64,000 bases of DNA, taken from NCBI RefSeq assembly GCF_003100395.1, contig NZ_CP029210.1:1302001-1366000 (forward strand). Direction: 5' to 3'. The stretch is from Aquabacterium olei. Lineage in GTDB: Bacteria; Pseudomonadota; Gammaproteobacteria; Burkholderiales; Burkholderiaceae_C. Every line of letters starts with the position of its first letter. The stretch's first letter is position 1. This document shows, piece by piece, positions 36,796-47,101 of the stretch. The position numbers and the translations under genes are program-made. Under the pieces are notes generated by a model. That model saw only the letters and a program-made list of their open reading frames with translations. It searched no databases and had not been told where the DNA came from.

Positions 36796-37677
36796 TTACA
36801 GCACCCCGGATTCGCGCAGCGCAGATTCGACCAGTTGCTGGCCGCCGGCGGTGAGCTCGGTCAGGGGCAGCCGCAGCGTACCACCAACCTTGCCCATGCG
36901 CGTGAGGGCCCACTTCACCGGGATCGGGTTGGGCTCGCAGAACAGCTGCTTGTGCAGGGGCAGCAGCTTCATGTGCAGGTCGATGGCGCGGGCGGCGTCC
37001 TTGGCCATCGCGGCGGCACACAGGTCGGCCATGGCGCGCGGGGCGACGTTGGCCGTCACGCTGATGTTGCCGTGGCCGCCGAGCAGCATCAGCGCAAAGG
37101 CGGTCGGATCGTCACCGGAGTAGACCGAGAAGCCCTTCGGGGCCTGACGGATCAGCCATGCTGCGCGATCGATGTTGCCGGTGGCTTCCTTGATGCCGAT
37201 GACGCCGGGGATCTGGGCCAGGCGCAGTGCCGTCTCGGGCGACATGTCGGCCACGGTGCGACCGGGGACGTTGTAGAGCACCACGGGGATGTCGACCGCT
37301 TCGGCAATGGCCTTGAAGTGGGCGTAGATGCCGTCCTGTGTGGGCTTGTTGTAGTAAGGAACGACCTGCAGCGTGCAGTCGGCGCCGACCTTCCTGGCGA
37401 ACTCGGACAGCTCGATCGCCTCGCGCGTGGAATTGGCGCCGGCGCCCGCCATGATGGGCACGCGGCCCTTGGCCTGTTCGACGGCCACGCGGATGATCTC
37501 GCAGTGTTCGTCGACGGACACGGTGGGCGACTCGCCGGTCGTGCCGACGACGCCGATCACATTGGTGCCTTCGGCGATGTGCCAGTCGATGAGCTTGCGC
37601 AGGCTGTCGTAGTCGACGCTGCCATCTTCATGAAAGGGCGTGACCAACGCCACGATGCTGCCGGAAATGGTTGTCAT
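36796..37677 (-). CDS. dapA: 4-hydroxy-tetrahydrodipicolinate synthase DapA
   Basis: This 293-residue aldolase-class enzyme of lysine and peptidoglycan precursor synthesis joins pyruvate and aspartate semialdehyde. It shows GTTGESPTV (substrate Thr pair), [16 protein letters not shown] with the catalytic Tyr, and the Schiff-base Lys in GIKEATGN. Length is typical. AAGGAAG precedes ATG 37677, and a TAGAAT -10 lies at 37699-37704 on the minus strand. bamC is the next gene in the operon. Confidence 0.97.
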   Translation of the reverse strand: MTTISGSIVALVTPFHEDGSVDYDSLRKLIDWHIAEGTNVIGVVGTTGESPTVSVDEHCEIIRVAVEQAKGRVPIMAGAGANSTREAIELSEFARKVGADCTLQVVPYYNKPTQDGIYAHFKAIAEAVDIPVVLYNVPGRTVADMSPETALRLAQIPGVIGIKEATGNIDRAAWLIRQAPKGFSVYSGDDPTAFALMLLGGHGNISVTANVAPRAMADLCAAAMAKDAARAIDLHMKLLPLHKQLFCEPNPIPVKWALTRMGKVGGTLRLPLTELTAGGQQLVESALRESGVL

Positions 37678-37698
37678 GGTGCTTCCTTCAATCCTGCC

Positions 37699-37704
37699 AT
37701 TCTA
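37699..37704 (-). promoter_or_regulatory. Candidate -10 box for dapA
   Basis: On the minus strand this reads TAGAAT, 21 nt before the dapA ATG and followed by an AAGGAAG ribosome site. No clear -35 is visible. An imperfect stem (10 of 11 pairs) lies just upstream at 37716-37744. Confidence 0.5.
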
Positions 37705-37773
37705 ATCAGCCATCGACCGCCGTCTTTCGGGAGAAGACCGCGGTGAAACGAGGGCGGGGCGCGATGGGGGCGC

Positions 37774-37941
37774 TCAGAAACAGGTCCAGAGCTGGTTGGC
37801 CAGGTCGACCACCAGATCGGCGCGGGTGTAGAGCAGGAACACGCCGGCCAGGGCGGCCAGGGCCACGGCCCAGCCGAGCACCCTGAGCCACGCGGGCGGG
37901 CCGCTGGCAGGGGGCTGCGGGAGGGGGCGGGGCGTGGTCAT
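37774..37941 (-). CDS. Tiny single-helix membrane protein
   Basis: This 55-residue protein starts with a Pro-rich MTTPRPLPQPP leader, followed by one hydrophobic helix (WLRVLGWAVALAALAGVFLLY). It ends with a conserved-looking DLVVDLANQLWTCF tail. It lies 15 nt after the MFS transporter stop on the same strand, so the two are probably co-transcribed. Similar short proteins with a C-terminal W-x-C-F tail occur in Burkholderiales by my recollection; that needs a search. Function unknown. Confidence 0.65.
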   Translation of the reverse strand: MTTPRPLPQPPASGPPAWLRVLGWAVALAALAGVFLLYTRADLVVDLANQLWTCF

Positions 37942-37956
37942 CGCTCGGGTACGGAA

Positions 37957-39204
37957 TCAGGCGCTGGCGAGCCGTCGCGCCGGCTGCTGGTGCTCGCGGA
38001 TCGGCAGGTTGAGGGCGAACGCCACCAGGCCCAGCGCAATCGCGATCCACCAGACGACGTTGTAGCTGCCGGTCGCGTCATAGAGACGGCCTGCCAGCCA
38101 GACGCCCAGGAAGGAGCCGATCTGGTGGGAGAAGAAGACGGTGCCCCCCAGCATCGAGAGGTGTCGCACCCCCATCATCTGGGCGACCACGGCGTTCGTG
38201 GGCGGCACGGTGGACAGCCACAGCGCGCCCATGGTGGCGGCGAACACGCCCACGGTGAGCGGCGTGGGGGGGGTCATCAGAAAGAGCACCATCACGATGG
38301 CGCGCAGCAGGTAGATGGCGGCCAGGATGTGGTTCTTGCGCAGGCGCTGCCCCAGCAGGCCCACCGAGTAGGTGCCGAAGATGTTGAACAGGCCGATGAG
38401 GGCCAGCGCGGTGGTGGCCACTTCAGGAGCGAGCTGGTTGTCTTTCAGGTAGCTGGGCAGGTGGACGGCGATGAAGGCGACCTGGAAGCCGCAGACGAAG
38501 TAGCCGGCGGTGAGCAGCAGGTAGTCGCGGTGCTGGAAGGCTTCACGCAGGGCGGCCATGGCGCCGACCGGGCCGGTCGAGGGGGCGGTCGTGGGCGGGC
38601 TGCCCGGGCTTGCGGGCGTGGCGGGCAGGCGTTGCTCGCGCAGGCCGAATGCGGCCGGGGCGATCAGCAAGGCAGACACGGCCAGGCCCATCAACGCCTG
38701 TGACCAGCCGAGGTTCTGGATGAGCCAGCTCGAGACGGGCACCATCAGGAACTGCCCGAAGGAGCCGGCCGCGGCGACCAGGCCCATGGCCCAGGAGCGG
38801 CGCTCGGCCGAGACATGGCGGCCGACGACGCCGTAGACCACGGCGTAGGTGGTGCAGGCCTGGGCCAGGCCGATGGTGACGCCGGTGCTGAGGTTGAAGA
38901 ACAGGAGGTCGGAGCTGGTGGCCATGCCCAGCAGGCCCAGGGCGTACAGCGCGGCCCCCGTCCAGAGCACCCGGGTGGCGCCGGTGCGGTCGGCCCACCA
39001 GCCCACGAAGGGACCGGAGGCACCCCAGATCAGGTTTTGCAGTGCCATGGCGAGGGCGAAGTCCTCGCGTTGCCAGCCGTGCGCCATGATGACGGGCTGG
39101 AGCCACAGGCCGAAACCGTGGCGGATGCCCATGGAGAGCGTGACGACGATCGCGCTGCATAGCAGCAGCGGACCCAGAGGAAGGGGGCGGACGGAGGGTT
39201 GCAT
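37957..39204 (-). CDS. MFS transporter
   Basis: This 415-residue transporter has twelve predicted hydrophobic helices. The MFS motif A-like loop GWWADRTGATRVLW follows helix 2, and a central loop near residue 200 is rich in Pro, Ser and Thr. No substrate can be read from sequence; it resembles the monocarboxylate/oxalate-formate-like branch by the IRHGFGLWLQP first helix. The tiny membrane protein at 37774-37941 follows it. The fliE gene upstream is on the same strand, 44 nt away, but functionally unrelated. Confidence 0.87.
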   Translation of the reverse strand: MQPSVRPLPLGPLLLCSAIVVTLSMGIRHGFGLWLQPVIMAHGWQREDFALAMALQNLIWGASGPFVGWWADRTGATRVLWTGAALYALGLLGMATSSDLLFFNLSTGVTIGLAQACTTYAVVYGVVGRHVSAERRSWAMGLVAAAGSFGQFLMVPVSSWLIQNLGWSQALMGLAVSALLIAPAAFGLREQRLPATPASPGSPPTTAPSTGPVGAMAALREAFQHRDYLLLTAGYFVCGFQVAFIAVHLPSYLKDNQLAPEVATTALALIGLFNIFGTYSVGLLGQRLRKNHILAAIYLLRAIVMVLFLMTPPTPLTVGVFAATMGALWLSTVPPTNAVVAQMMGVRHLSMLGGTVFFSHQIGSFLGVWLAGRLYDATGSYNVVWWIAIALGLVAFALNLPIREHQQPARRLASA

Positions 39205-39248
39205 GGCAGGAGGCGCGGGGCCCGGCAGCAGCCGAGCCGGAGGGCGGC

Positions 39249-39599
39249 TCAGACCTGCATGTTCATGATATCCGTGTACGCCTGAACGAGCTTGTTGCGC
39301 ACCTGGACAGCAGATTGGAAACCCAGCTGCGCCTTCTGCATGGCGATCATGGTTTCTTCCAGGCTGACGGTGGGGTTGTCGAACTGCACCTCGCGCTGCA
39401 GGTTGGTGGCCGTGGCTTGCGCCTTGCTGATCGAGCCCAGGGCGCCGGTGAGAGCGGTCTGGAAGCTGGGCTTCTCGACGGCACCGCTGCCCTGTGCGGC
39501 TTCGGCGCGGGTCTTGGCTTCGACCCGGCGCGCGACGTCGGCCATGCCAGCCTTGGCGGCGGCCTGGGCGAAATCGAAGGGCTTCAGTTTGAGATCCAT
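39249..39599 (-). CDS. fliE: Flagellar hook-basal body protein FliE
   Basis: This 116-residue protein links the MS ring to the rod. The conserved C-terminal half (NPTVSLEETMIAMQKAQLGFQSAVQVRNKLVQAYTDIMNMQV, residues about 75-116) is diagnostic. It diverges from fliF across 204 bp, the usual fliE/fliF arrangement. GG-N10-GC at 39687-39700 in this gap only weakly resembles a sigma-54 element. Confidence 0.95.
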   Translation of the reverse strand: MDLKLKPFDFAQAAAKAGMADVARRVEAKTRAEAAQGSGAVEKPSFQTALTGALGSISKAQATATNLQREVQFDNPTVSLEETMIAMQKAQLGFQSAVQVRNKLVQAYTDIMNMQV

Positions 39600-39803
39600 G
39601 TGCCGAAAAGCAGATTAGGGCGTGATGCCATTCACCACGCTGGCCATCCTACGCAGGCTGGCTGCAACAGAAGCGGGGAAGTGCTTGGCATTTCTGCGGC
39701 TGTTCCCGGCACTTTTCCCCGCCTCCTCTTCGAATAATGGGCGTGTTCCAGTGGGTTTACGGCATCGTGTCTCGACGATGTCGGGCCCCCCGACCAGACG
39801 CTC

Positions 39804-41552
39804 ATGGAAGTCACTGTCGCCCCCTCATCTGCTGCCGCCGTTGTCCCGCCCGCCGAGGTGGTGGACAGCACGCCGCCTGGCTTTGTCCAGCGGATCATGG
39901 CCCTGCCCATGCAGCGCAAGCTCATGCTGGGCGGCGGCATTGCCGCGCTGGTGGCCATCTTCATCGCGATGCTGCTGGCCGGCCGCGAGGGCGAGTACCG
40001 CGTCCTGTATTCCAATCTGTCCGACAAGGACGGCGGCGCGATCATTGCGCAGCTGCAGCAGATGCAGGTGCCTTACAAGTACACCGAGGGCGGTGGCGCG
40101 ATCATGGTGCCGGCCGAGAAGGTGCATGACCTGCGCCTGAAAATGGCGTCGGCCGGGCTGCCGAAGGGCTCGGTGGTGGGCTTCGAGCTGATGGAGAACC
40201 AGAAGTTCGGCGTCACGCAGTTCCAGGAGCGGCTGAACTTCCAGCGGGGCCTGGAGGGCGAGCTGACCCGCTCGATCCAGGCGTTGTCGGGTGTGGAGAG
40301 CGCGCGGGTGCACCTGGCGCTCCCAAACCAGAACGGTTTCTTCCGCGAGCAGCAGAAGGCGTCGGCCTCGGTGGTGCTGACGCTGCTGCCGGGGCGCTCG
40401 CTCGACAAGGCGCAGATCGCCGGCATCGTGCATCTGGTGTCGTCCAGCGTGCCGGAGATGTCGCCAAAGGCCGTGAGTGTGGTCGACCAGAGCGGTTCGC
40501 TGCTGTCGGGCCCGAAAGAAGGCATGGAGTCGGCGCAGGCCGGGCTGGACGCCCAGCAGTTGCAGTACGTGCGCCAGATCGAATCCAACTTCACGCAGCG
40601 TGTGCGTGACATCCTGGAGCCGGTGGTGGGCCGCGACAACCTCCGCGCTCAGGTGACGGCCGAGGTGGACTTCTCTCAGGTGGAGCAGACCGCCGAGGAG
40701 TTCAAGCCGAATCAGGGCCCCAACCAGGCCACCATCCGCAGCCAGCAGTCGAGCGAGCAGGTGGGGCAGGGCAACAACACGCCGTCGGGCATCCCGGGTG
40801 CGGCCACCAACCAGCCGCCGGTGCCCGCCACGGCGCCGGTCAACGGGGCTTCGCAGCCGCTGGGGGCCGCGCAGCAGGGCGCCACCGGAGGCACGAGCCG
40901 CCGCGAGAACGTGACCAACTACGAGGTGGACCGCACGGTGCGCGTGATCCGCAACAGCACGGGCAATGTCCGTCGGTTGAATGCAGCCGTGGTGCTGAAC
41001 CACCGCAGCGTGACCGACGCGAAGGGCAAGACCACGACCGAGGCCATCTCGCAGGAAGAACTGGACAAGCTGACGGCGCTGGTGCGCGAGGCGATCGGGG
41101 CCGACGAGAAGCGGGGCGATTCGGTCAAGCTGATCACGACGCCGTTCCAGATCACCAAGGAAGAGCCGCAGGAAGTCTCGCTGTGGAAGGACCCGCAGAC
41201 GCAGGACATGATCCGCACGCTGGCGGTGCCGCTGGGCCTGGCGCTGGCTGCGCTGATCGTGGTGTTCGGGGCCATCCGCCCGGCGATCAAGGCGGCCCGT
41301 CCGCTGCCGCCGGAGCCGGCCGATGAGCAGCCCAAGCTCAGTGCCGTGGTCGACGACCTCAACGAGCTGCCGGCGTTGGAAGGCCCTGAAGGGGTGAAGC
41401 TCCGCCCGGGCGAGGTCATTGGCGAGGATGGCCTGCCCGTGGCGGCGCTGGAGGCCCCGGGCATCGACGCCCGCCTGGAAGAGGCCCGCAAGATGGCCCG
41501 AGAGAACCCGCTTGCCATGGCCACGCTGCTGCGCGGCTGGGTGAACAACTGA
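39804..41552 (+). CDS. fliF: Flagellar MS-ring protein FliF
   Basis: This 582-residue MS-ring protein has an N-terminal transmembrane helix (LMLGGGIAALVAIFIAMLLAG, about 46-66) and a ring-building region with EYRVLYSNLSDKDGG and ESARVHLALP. A flexible periplasmic loop follows (about 310-380, Pro/Gly/Ala-rich). The second transmembrane helix is near 475-495, and the cytoplasmic FliG-binding tail ends NPLAMATLLRGWVNN. It heads the fliFGHIJK operon; fliG starts 18 nt later. Confidence 0.97.
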   Translation: MEVTVAPSSAAAVVPPAEVVDSTPPGFVQRIMALPMQRKLMLGGGIAALVAIFIAMLLAGREGEYRVLYSNLSDKDGGAIIAQLQQMQVPYKYTEGGGAIMVPAEKVHDLRLKMASAGLPKGSVVGFELMENQKFGVTQFQERLNFQRGLEGELTRSIQALSGVESARVHLALPNQNGFFREQQKASASVVLTLLPGRSLDKAQIAGIVHLVSSSVPEMSPKAVSVVDQSGSLLSGPKEGMESAQAGLDAQQLQYVRQIESNFTQRVRDILEPVVGRDNLRAQVTAEVDFSQVEQTAEEFKPNQGPNQATIRSQQSSEQVGQGNNTPSGIPGAATNQPPVPATAPVNGASQPLGAAQQGATGGTSRRENVTNYEVDRTVRVIRNSTGNVRRLNAAVVLNHRSVTDAKGKTTTEAISQEELDKLTALVREAIGADEKRGDSVKLITTPFQITKEEPQEVSLWKDPQTQDMIRTLAVPLGLALAALIVVFGAIRPAIKAARPLPPEPADEQPKLSAVVDDLNELPALEGPEGVKLRPGEVIGEDGLPVAALEAPGIDARLEEARKMARENPLAMATLLRGWVNN

Positions 41553-41570
41553 GCACGAACAGGTCGCACC

Positions 41571-42569
41571 ATGGACGAAAAAGGACTCGAAGACGCCGCC
41601 ATCCTCCTGATGTCCCTCGGGGAAGAGGAAGCCGCCGGCGTGTTCAAGCACCTCGAGCCAAAGGAAGTGCAGAGCCTGGGTGAGACGATCGCCAAGCTCA
41701 AGACGATCACGAAGGACCGCATCGAGTCGGTGCTGGACCGCTTCAAGGACGAAGCCGTCGAGATGGGCTCGCTGGTGCCGGACACCGACGAGTACATCAA
41801 GTCGGTGCTGCGCAAGGCGCTGGGCGATGACAAGGCCAACCTGCTGATCGACCGCATCATCCAGGGCAGCGACGTCACGGGCATCGAGAGCCTGAAGTGG
41901 ATGGACCCGGGCTCGGTGGCGGAACTGCTGCGCAACGAGCACCCGCAGATCGTGGCGGCCATCCTGGTTCACCTGAGCCCGGACCAGGCCTCGTCGGTGC
42001 TGAAGTGCTTCGGCGACCGGCACCGCAACGAGGTGATGGTGCGGATCGCGACGCTCGATGGCATCCAGCCAGCGGCGCTCAAGGACCTGAACGAGGTGCT
42101 GTCGCGCGTGCTGTCGGCGGGGGGCAGCCAGATGCGCAAGTCGTCGCTGGGCGGTGTGAAGCCGGCGGCCGAGATCATCAACCTGATGGGCTCGAGCGTC
42201 GAGACGTCGGTGCTGGACTACATCCGCGAATCGGATGGCGACCTGGCTCAGAAGATCATGGACAACATGTTCACCTTCGACGACCTGATCAAGCTCGACG
42301 ACAAGGGCTTCCAGACGCTGCTCAAGGAAGTGCAGACCGAGTCGCTGATCATCGCGCTCAAGGGGGCGTCGCCCGAGATCAAGGAAAAGGTCTTCAAGAA
42401 CATGTCCAGCCGGGCGGCCGAAACGCTGCGCGAGGACCTGGAGTCGCGCGGCCCGGTCAAGCTGTCCGAGGTCGAGGGCGAGCAGAAGGAAATGCTGAAG
42501 ATCGTCCGCCGTCTGGCCGACGAAGGCCAGATCACGCTGGCCAGCGGAGGAGACGATGAGTACGTCTAA
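41571..42569 (+). CDS. fliG: Flagellar motor switch protein FliG
   Basis: This 332-residue switch protein binds FliF and interacts with MotA and FliM. The EHPQ motif in LLRNEHPQIVAAILVHL, the middle GGxxxxAEIIN region and the C-terminal torque helix with charged residues (MFTFDDLIKLDDKGFQ) are present. It overlaps fliH by 14 bases. Confidence 0.97.
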   Translation: MDEKGLEDAAILLMSLGEEEAAGVFKHLEPKEVQSLGETIAKLKTITKDRIESVLDRFKDEAVEMGSLVPDTDEYIKSVLRKALGDDKANLLIDRIIQGSDVTGIESLKWMDPGSVAELLRNEHPQIVAAILVHLSPDQASSVLKCFGDRHRNEVMVRIATLDGIQPAALKDLNEVLSRVLSAGGSQMRKSSLGGVKPAAEIINLMGSSVETSVLDYIRESDGDLAQKIMDNMFTFDDLIKLDDKGFQTLLKEVQTESLIIALKGASPEIKEKVFKNMSSRAAETLREDLESRGPVKLSEVEGEQKEMLKIVRRLADEGQITLASGGDDEYV

Positions 42570-43647
42570 GCCCAAGCCCCAGGCGCCAGCGGCCCCCGGC
42601 GGCCACGGCAGCAGCTCGTACACGCGCTTCATTCCGCGCGAAGAGCTGGGCAGCTTCTCGGCCTGGAACCTGGAGACCTTCGAGACCCCGCCGCCCGCGC
42701 CCGTGGAAACCGGCGTGCGCAAGCCGACGCTGGCCGAGCGTGCTGCCGCCGAGATGCGGGCCACGCAGCGGCCGTTTGCGCCGTCGGCCGGGTCGGCTGC
42801 CGGTGCGTCGGGCGTGCCGGGTGCGCGCCCGGCATTTGGTGGCGCCGCCGCACAGGCTGACGCCCCCGCGGCCGGACCCCGTGCGGCCGTGCCGCCGCAG
42901 CAGCCTCCGCGTCCGGCCATGCGCCGGCCCATTGTGGGGGGGGTGCCGGGCCAGGCCGAGGCTGAAACCCGTGCTGCCGAGGCGGCGGCCGCAGCGGCAG
43001 CCAAGGCTGCTGAGCAGGCTGCGGCGCCGGCCGGCCCCAGCGTGGACGAGCTGGTCGAGCAGGCGCGCCAGAGCGGCTACCAGGACGGCTACCGCAACGG
43101 GCTGGCCGCGCTGGAGACCTACAAGCAGACCCAGGGCGCGCAGATGGCCGCCTACATGAACGACCAGATTGGCGCGCTGGCGGCCGATTTCCATCATCGG
43201 CTGGAGCTGCTGGAGCAGCAGCTGGCCGGCCGCATTGCCGGCGTGGCGCTGGAACTGGCCCGCCAGGCCGTGCGCACCGAGTTGCTGCAGCGCCCGGAAG
43301 TGGTCGTGGCGGTGGCCGAGGAGGCGTTGGGTGCGCTGCTGTCGTCAGCGCGGCAGATCGTGCTGCGCCTGAATCCGGATGACCACGCCCTGGCCCAGGG
43401 GCAGCTGGACGAGTTGCTTCAGGCGCGGGGCGCCCGCGTCGTGCCCGACCCGATGCTCGCCCGCGGCGGCTGCATCGTCGAATCGGACATCGCCATCGTG
43501 GATGCCACCGTGGAGGCGCGCTGGAACCTGGCGGCGGCTTCGATCGGTCACAAGACGGAATGGAACGGCGGTCGCGAGGACACGCGCAACACCGCGGTAT
43601 CGGCCGATGAGGGCGACGTGCGACCCGACGACGGAGGTGAAGCATGA
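42556..43647 (+). CDS. fliH: Flagellar export regulator FliH
   Basis: This 363-residue protein controls the FliI ATPase. It is longer than many FliH proteins (about 230-260 aa) because of a Pro/Ala-rich linker at about residues 40-155. The conserved part begins [15 protein letters not shown] (GxxxG-like repeats) and ends with the FliH C-terminal domain ([27 protein letters not shown]). The linker includes a G8 run at 42936-42943. It overlaps fliG and fliI by short ATG-stop overlaps. Confidence 0.92.
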   Translation: MSTSKPKPQAPAAPGGHGSSSYTRFIPREELGSFSAWNLETFETPPPAPVETGVRKPTLAERAAAEMRATQRPFAPSAGSAAGASGVPGARPAFGGAAAQADAPAAGPRAAVPPQQPPRPAMRRPIVGGVPGQAEAETRAAEAAAAAAAKAAEQAAAPAGPSVDELVEQARQSGYQDGYRNGLAALETYKQTQGAQMAAYMNDQIGALAADFHHRLELLEQQLAGRIAGVALELARQAVRTELLQRPEVVVAVAEEALGALLSSARQIVLRLNPDDHALAQGQLDELLQARGARVVPDPMLARGGCIVESDIAIVDATVEARWNLAAASIGHKTEWNGGREDTRNTAVSADEGDVRPDDGGEA

Positions 43648-45074
43648 ACATGCCCTTGCAATTGCAGCCCGGCGTGGCGATGGACCGCTGGAGCCGTTTT
43701 CTGGACGATCTGGACGATTGCGCCATGGCCCGCAGCCCGCTGGAGAACCAGGGCAAGCTGGTGCGCGTGGCCGGGCTGGTGCTGGAGGCCGCCGGCCTGC
43801 GTCTGCCGGTGGGCGCCGTCTGCGAGATCCACTCGGAAGCCCGGCTGGAATCCACGCCGGTGCTGGCCGAAGTGGTGGGCTTTGCCGGCGACCGGGCGTA
43901 CCTGATGCCGACCGCCGAGGTGCATGGCCTGGCCAGCGGCGCCCGCGTGGTGCCGCGCACGATTCCCGTCAACCCGCCGGTGCTGGGGCGCCCGAATCAC
44001 CCGTGGCGCCGCAGCGAAGACCGCACCCGCCATCTGCCCGTGGGCAGCGGCCTGCTGGGCCGGGTGGTGAACGCCCAGGGCGAGCCGCTGGACCGCATGG
44101 GCCCGCTGAAGGACGTGCGCAGCGAGCCGCTGGCCCGCCGCCCCATCAACGCGATGGAGCGTGATCCGGTGCGCCTGCCGCTGGACACCGGCGTTCGCGC
44201 CATCAATTCGATGCTGACCGTGGGCCGCGGGCAGCGGATCGGCCTGTTCGCCGGCTCCGGCGTGGGCAAATCGGTGCTGCTGGGCATGATGGCCCGCTAC
44301 ACGCAGGCCGACGTCATCGTGGTGGGCCTGATCGGCGAGCGGGGCCGCGAAGTCAAGGAGTTCATCGAGGACATCCTGGGCGAAGAGGGCCTGGCCCGCT
44401 CGGTGGTGGTGGCCGCACCGGCCGATGCCCCGCCGTTGACCCGCATGCAGGGCGCCAACTACGCCACCGCCGTGGCCGAGCACTTCCGCGATCAAGGCCT
44501 GCACGTGCTGCTGCTGATGGATTCGCTGACCCGCTATGCGATGGCCCAGCGCGAGATCGCCCTGGCCATTGGCGAGCCGCCGGCCACCAAGGGCTACCCG
44601 CCCTCGTGCTTTGCCAAGCTGCCGCAGCTGGTGGAACGCAGCGGCAACGGCCTGAATGGCCATGGCTCGATCACCGCGTTCTACACCGTGCTGTCCGAAG
44701 GCGACGACCAACAGGACCCGATTGCCGACGCGGCGCGCGCCATCCTGGACGGCCACATTGTCCTGTCGCGCGATCTGGCCGAGGCCGGGCATTTCCCGGC
44801 CATCGACATCGAACGGTCGGCCTCTCGGGTGATGCACAACGTGGCCGACCCCATGCACATCGACGATGCCCGTCGCTTCCGCCAGTTGTGGTCGCGCTAC
44901 AGCAAGGCGCGTGACCTGATCCAGCTCGGCGCCTATGTGCCTGGCGGCGATCCGGAACTGGACATGGCCGTGCGTGTTCACCCTTCCATGGTGCACATGC
45001 TGCAGCAAGGCATGCACACCCCCGCTATGCTGGAAGACAGCGTCGCGCAGCTTCACCAGATTGTGAATCCCTGA
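43644..45074 (+). CDS. fliI: Flagellum-specific ATPase FliI
   Basis: This 476-residue ATPase powers flagellar type III export. It shows Walker [16 protein letters not shown], Walker [14 protein letters not shown], and the ATP-synthase-like GPLKDVR and [18 protein letters not shown] motifs. ATG 43644 overlaps the fliH stop (ATGA). Identity is clear from length, motifs and position. Confidence 0.97.
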   Translation: MNMPLQLQPGVAMDRWSRFLDDLDDCAMARSPLENQGKLVRVAGLVLEAAGLRLPVGAVCEIHSEARLESTPVLAEVVGFAGDRAYLMPTAEVHGLASGARVVPRTIPVNPPVLGRPNHPWRRSEDRTRHLPVGSGLLGRVVNAQGEPLDRMGPLKDVRSEPLARRPINAMERDPVRLPLDTGVRAINSMLTVGRGQRIGLFAGSGVGKSVLLGMMARYTQADVIVVGLIGERGREVKEFIEDILGEEGLARSVVVAAPADAPPLTRMQGANYATAVAEHFRDQGLHVLLLMDSLTRYAMAQREIALAIGEPPATKGYPPSCFAKLPQLVERSGNGLNGHGSITAFYTVLSEGDDQQDPIADAARAILDGHIVLSRDLAEAGHFPAIDIERSASRVMHNVADPMHIDDARRFRQLWSRYSKARDLIQLGAYVPGGDPELDMAVRVHPSMVHMLQQGMHTPAMLEDSVAQLHQIVNP

Positions 45075-45120
45075 TGTCGTCCAAGCAGTTCATGAACGTC
45101 GTTGAAAAGAAGGTGGCCCG

Positions 45121-45600
45121 ATGAGCGGTGCACACGCCCTGTTGATGGTGCTCGAGTCGGCCGAGAAGGCCCGTGACGAGGCCCTCAGCGCCCTGGACGC
45201 CGGTCGCAAGGCCCTGGACGCCGCACAACGGCAGGCCCAGTCCCTGACCGACTGGCGCCGTGATTACGAGCAGCGCTGGCAGGCGCAGTTCCGCCAGAGC
45301 GGCGGCATGGAAATCCTGCGCTGCTACCAGGATTTCATGGCCCGCCTGGCCGAAGCCGTGGGCGAGCAGGATCGCCGCGTGAGCCTGGCCCGTGCCAATG
45401 TGGACCGCCTGCAGGCCCAGCTGATCGAGCGCGAGCGCCGCGTGGCCGCCGTCTCGCAGCTGATCGACCGCCGCCATGCCGAACAGCAGGTGCGTGCGGC
45501 CCGCCAGGAGCAGAAGGCCACCGACGAGATGGCAGCCCGTCTCACCCGAGGTGGCAGTGGCCTGGGCGGCACCCTGTCGATGGCCGTCGGGCCCCTGTGA
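45121..45600 (+). CDS. fliJ: Flagellar export chaperone FliJ
   Basis: This 159-residue helical coiled-coil protein has Arg/Gln/Ala-rich heptads (ARANVDRLQAQLIERERRVAAV) and fits FliJ, the central stalk of the export ATPase. Sequence conservation of FliJ is low, so position between fliI and fliK carries much of the weight. It starts 46 nt after fliI. Confidence 0.88.
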   Translation: MSGAHALLMVLESAEKARDEALSALDAGRKALDAAQRQAQSLTDWRRDYEQRWQAQFRQSGGMEILRCYQDFMARLAEAVGEQDRRVSLARANVDRLQAQLIERERRVAAVSQLIDRRHAEQQVRAARQEQKATDEMAARLTRGGSGLGGTLSMAVGPL

Positions 45601-45658
45601 TTGCTTGATTCCTGTTTCGTTCTCCGTCTGACCCGCTGCAGCCCCAAGGAACCCCGCG

Positions 45659-46960
45659 ATGAGCTCTCCGATTGCCAGCAACAAGAACGTCACCGTCAGC
45701 CCGAACGCCGTCAACGGCAGCAGCCTGGGTGACCTCGCCTCCCGCCTGGCGGCTCAGCAGGCCGGCAGTGGCGCGCCCTCGTTCGCGCAGCTGATGAGCC
45801 AGCAGCAGGCCGGCAGCGAGCCCGCGCCGAAGCCGGCGAGCGCGCCCGCGCGCCCGGCCCAGGTCGCGAAGGCGCCCCAGCCGGTCCGTACCCCCGTGCC
45901 GGTGCGCCCGCAAGCAACGCAGCCCGAGGTGGCCATGCAGGCCCAGCGCCCGGCCGATCGCAGCGTCAACCGGGCAGAGGCGCGCAACAAGCCTGCGCCC
46001 GCCAAGGAAGGGCAGCGAGCCGAATCCAGTGAGAAGCCGGCCGAAGAGGGCAGCACGCGCGAGACCGAAGAGCAGCGCGCGGCCGCCGCAGCCGATGGCG
46101 GCCCGCTGGTGCAGGAGCTGCAGCCGCCGGCCCACCTTCAGCCGGGTGATGCCGCGGGCCTGATGGCCTGGCTGGCAGGGCAGGCCGAGGCCGATGCCCT
46201 GGCTGCCGAAGCGGCCGCAGCGTTGTCGGGCGGTGAGCAGGCCGAGGCGGCCGCAGGCCAGGGCGCACAGGCCACCGACGCGGCAGGCCAGGGCACGTTG
46301 GCCCTGGATCCGGCTGCCTGGCGTCAGGCCTCCGGCACGCTGGCCCTGCAGGCCGATGCCATGCTGTCGCCCACCGGCAAGTCGGGCGAGCAGAAGGTGG
46401 AAACCGATGCGTTTGCCAGCCTGATGGCCGGCGGCCTGCGCGGCGCCCCGGCGCAAGCCGCCCGCACCGACGCCCCGACCCAGAGCGCCACCCTGCAGAC
46501 CCCCGTGAACAGCCCGGATTTCGCACAGGCACTCTCGGATCAGGTTCGCGTGTGGGTCGGTCGTGCCGGCACCGAAGGCCCGATGACGGCCGAGCTGCAC
46601 CTGAATCCGGCCGAGATGGGGCCCATCAGCGTGAAGATTTCACTGGATGGCCAGTCTGCCCAGGTGGACTTCGCGGCCGCCGCGTTAGAAACGAGAAAGG
46701 CCATCGAGGCCAGCATGTCCGTGTTGTCCAGCGCGCTCGACAGCGTGGGCCTGAGCCTGACCGGTGCCGGCGTGTCTGACCAGACCGCCCAGCAGTCCTT
46801 TGGTCAGCCATCTGCTCAGGCCGACGCCCAGCGTGGCGGGATCACCACGGGCCGGGCTGGCCGGGCCGACACGGAGGCTGGCCTCGACCACGAGGCAGCG
46901 ATGCGTCCGGTGAACGTGCCGCGCCCAGGGAGACTGGGCGGTCTGGACCTCTACGCCTGA
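45659..46960 (+). CDS. fliK: Flagellar hook-length control protein FliK
   Basis: This 433-residue ruler protein has a long Ala/Pro/Gln-rich N-terminal ruler region (1-290). The conserved C-terminal hook-length domain follows (TAELHLNPAEMGPISVKISL and VDFAAAALETRKAIEASM), which switches export specificity from hook to filament. It lies 58 nt after fliJ. The 141 nt to fliL contain an imperfect inverted repeat only. Confidence 0.9.
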   Translation: MSSPIASNKNVTVSPNAVNGSSLGDLASRLAAQQAGSGAPSFAQLMSQQQAGSEPAPKPASAPARPAQVAKAPQPVRTPVPVRPQATQPEVAMQAQRPADRSVNRAEARNKPAPAKEGQRAESSEKPAEEGSTRETEEQRAAAAADGGPLVQELQPPAHLQPGDAAGLMAWLAGQAEADALAAEAAAALSGGEQAEAAAGQGAQATDAAGQGTLALDPAAWRQASGTLALQADAMLSPTGKSGEQKVETDAFASLMAGGLRGAPAQAARTDAPTQSATLQTPVNSPDFAQALSDQVRVWVGRAGTEGPMTAELHLNPAEMGPISVKISLDGQSAQVDFAAAALETRKAIEASMSVLSSALDSVGLSLTGAGVSDQTAQQSFGQPSAQADAQRGGITTGRAGRADTEAGLDHEAAMRPVNVPRPGRLGGLDLYA

Positions 46961-47101
46961 GCGGGCGCGACACCGCAGCGGAGAATCAAACGCCTTTCAC
47001 CGGGCTTATCGCTTTTTCGCGATGCGGCTGGCTTCGGACAATCCACCCATGGCCTGTACACCGTTTGAGTGTGCAGGGCATGGACTCCAGGAGAAGAGCG
47101 A

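Noticed and set aside
39687..39700. GG-N10-GC resembling a sigma-54 promoter between fliE and fliF
   Set aside because: Only the invariant dinucleotides match; the rest of the -24 and -12 elements is poor, and no activator site is visible.
47048..47082. Imperfect inverted repeat before fliL
   Set aside because: Eleven of thirteen pairs with a 9-nt loop, no T tract and no match to a known operator; not distinguishable from chance in GC-rich DNA.
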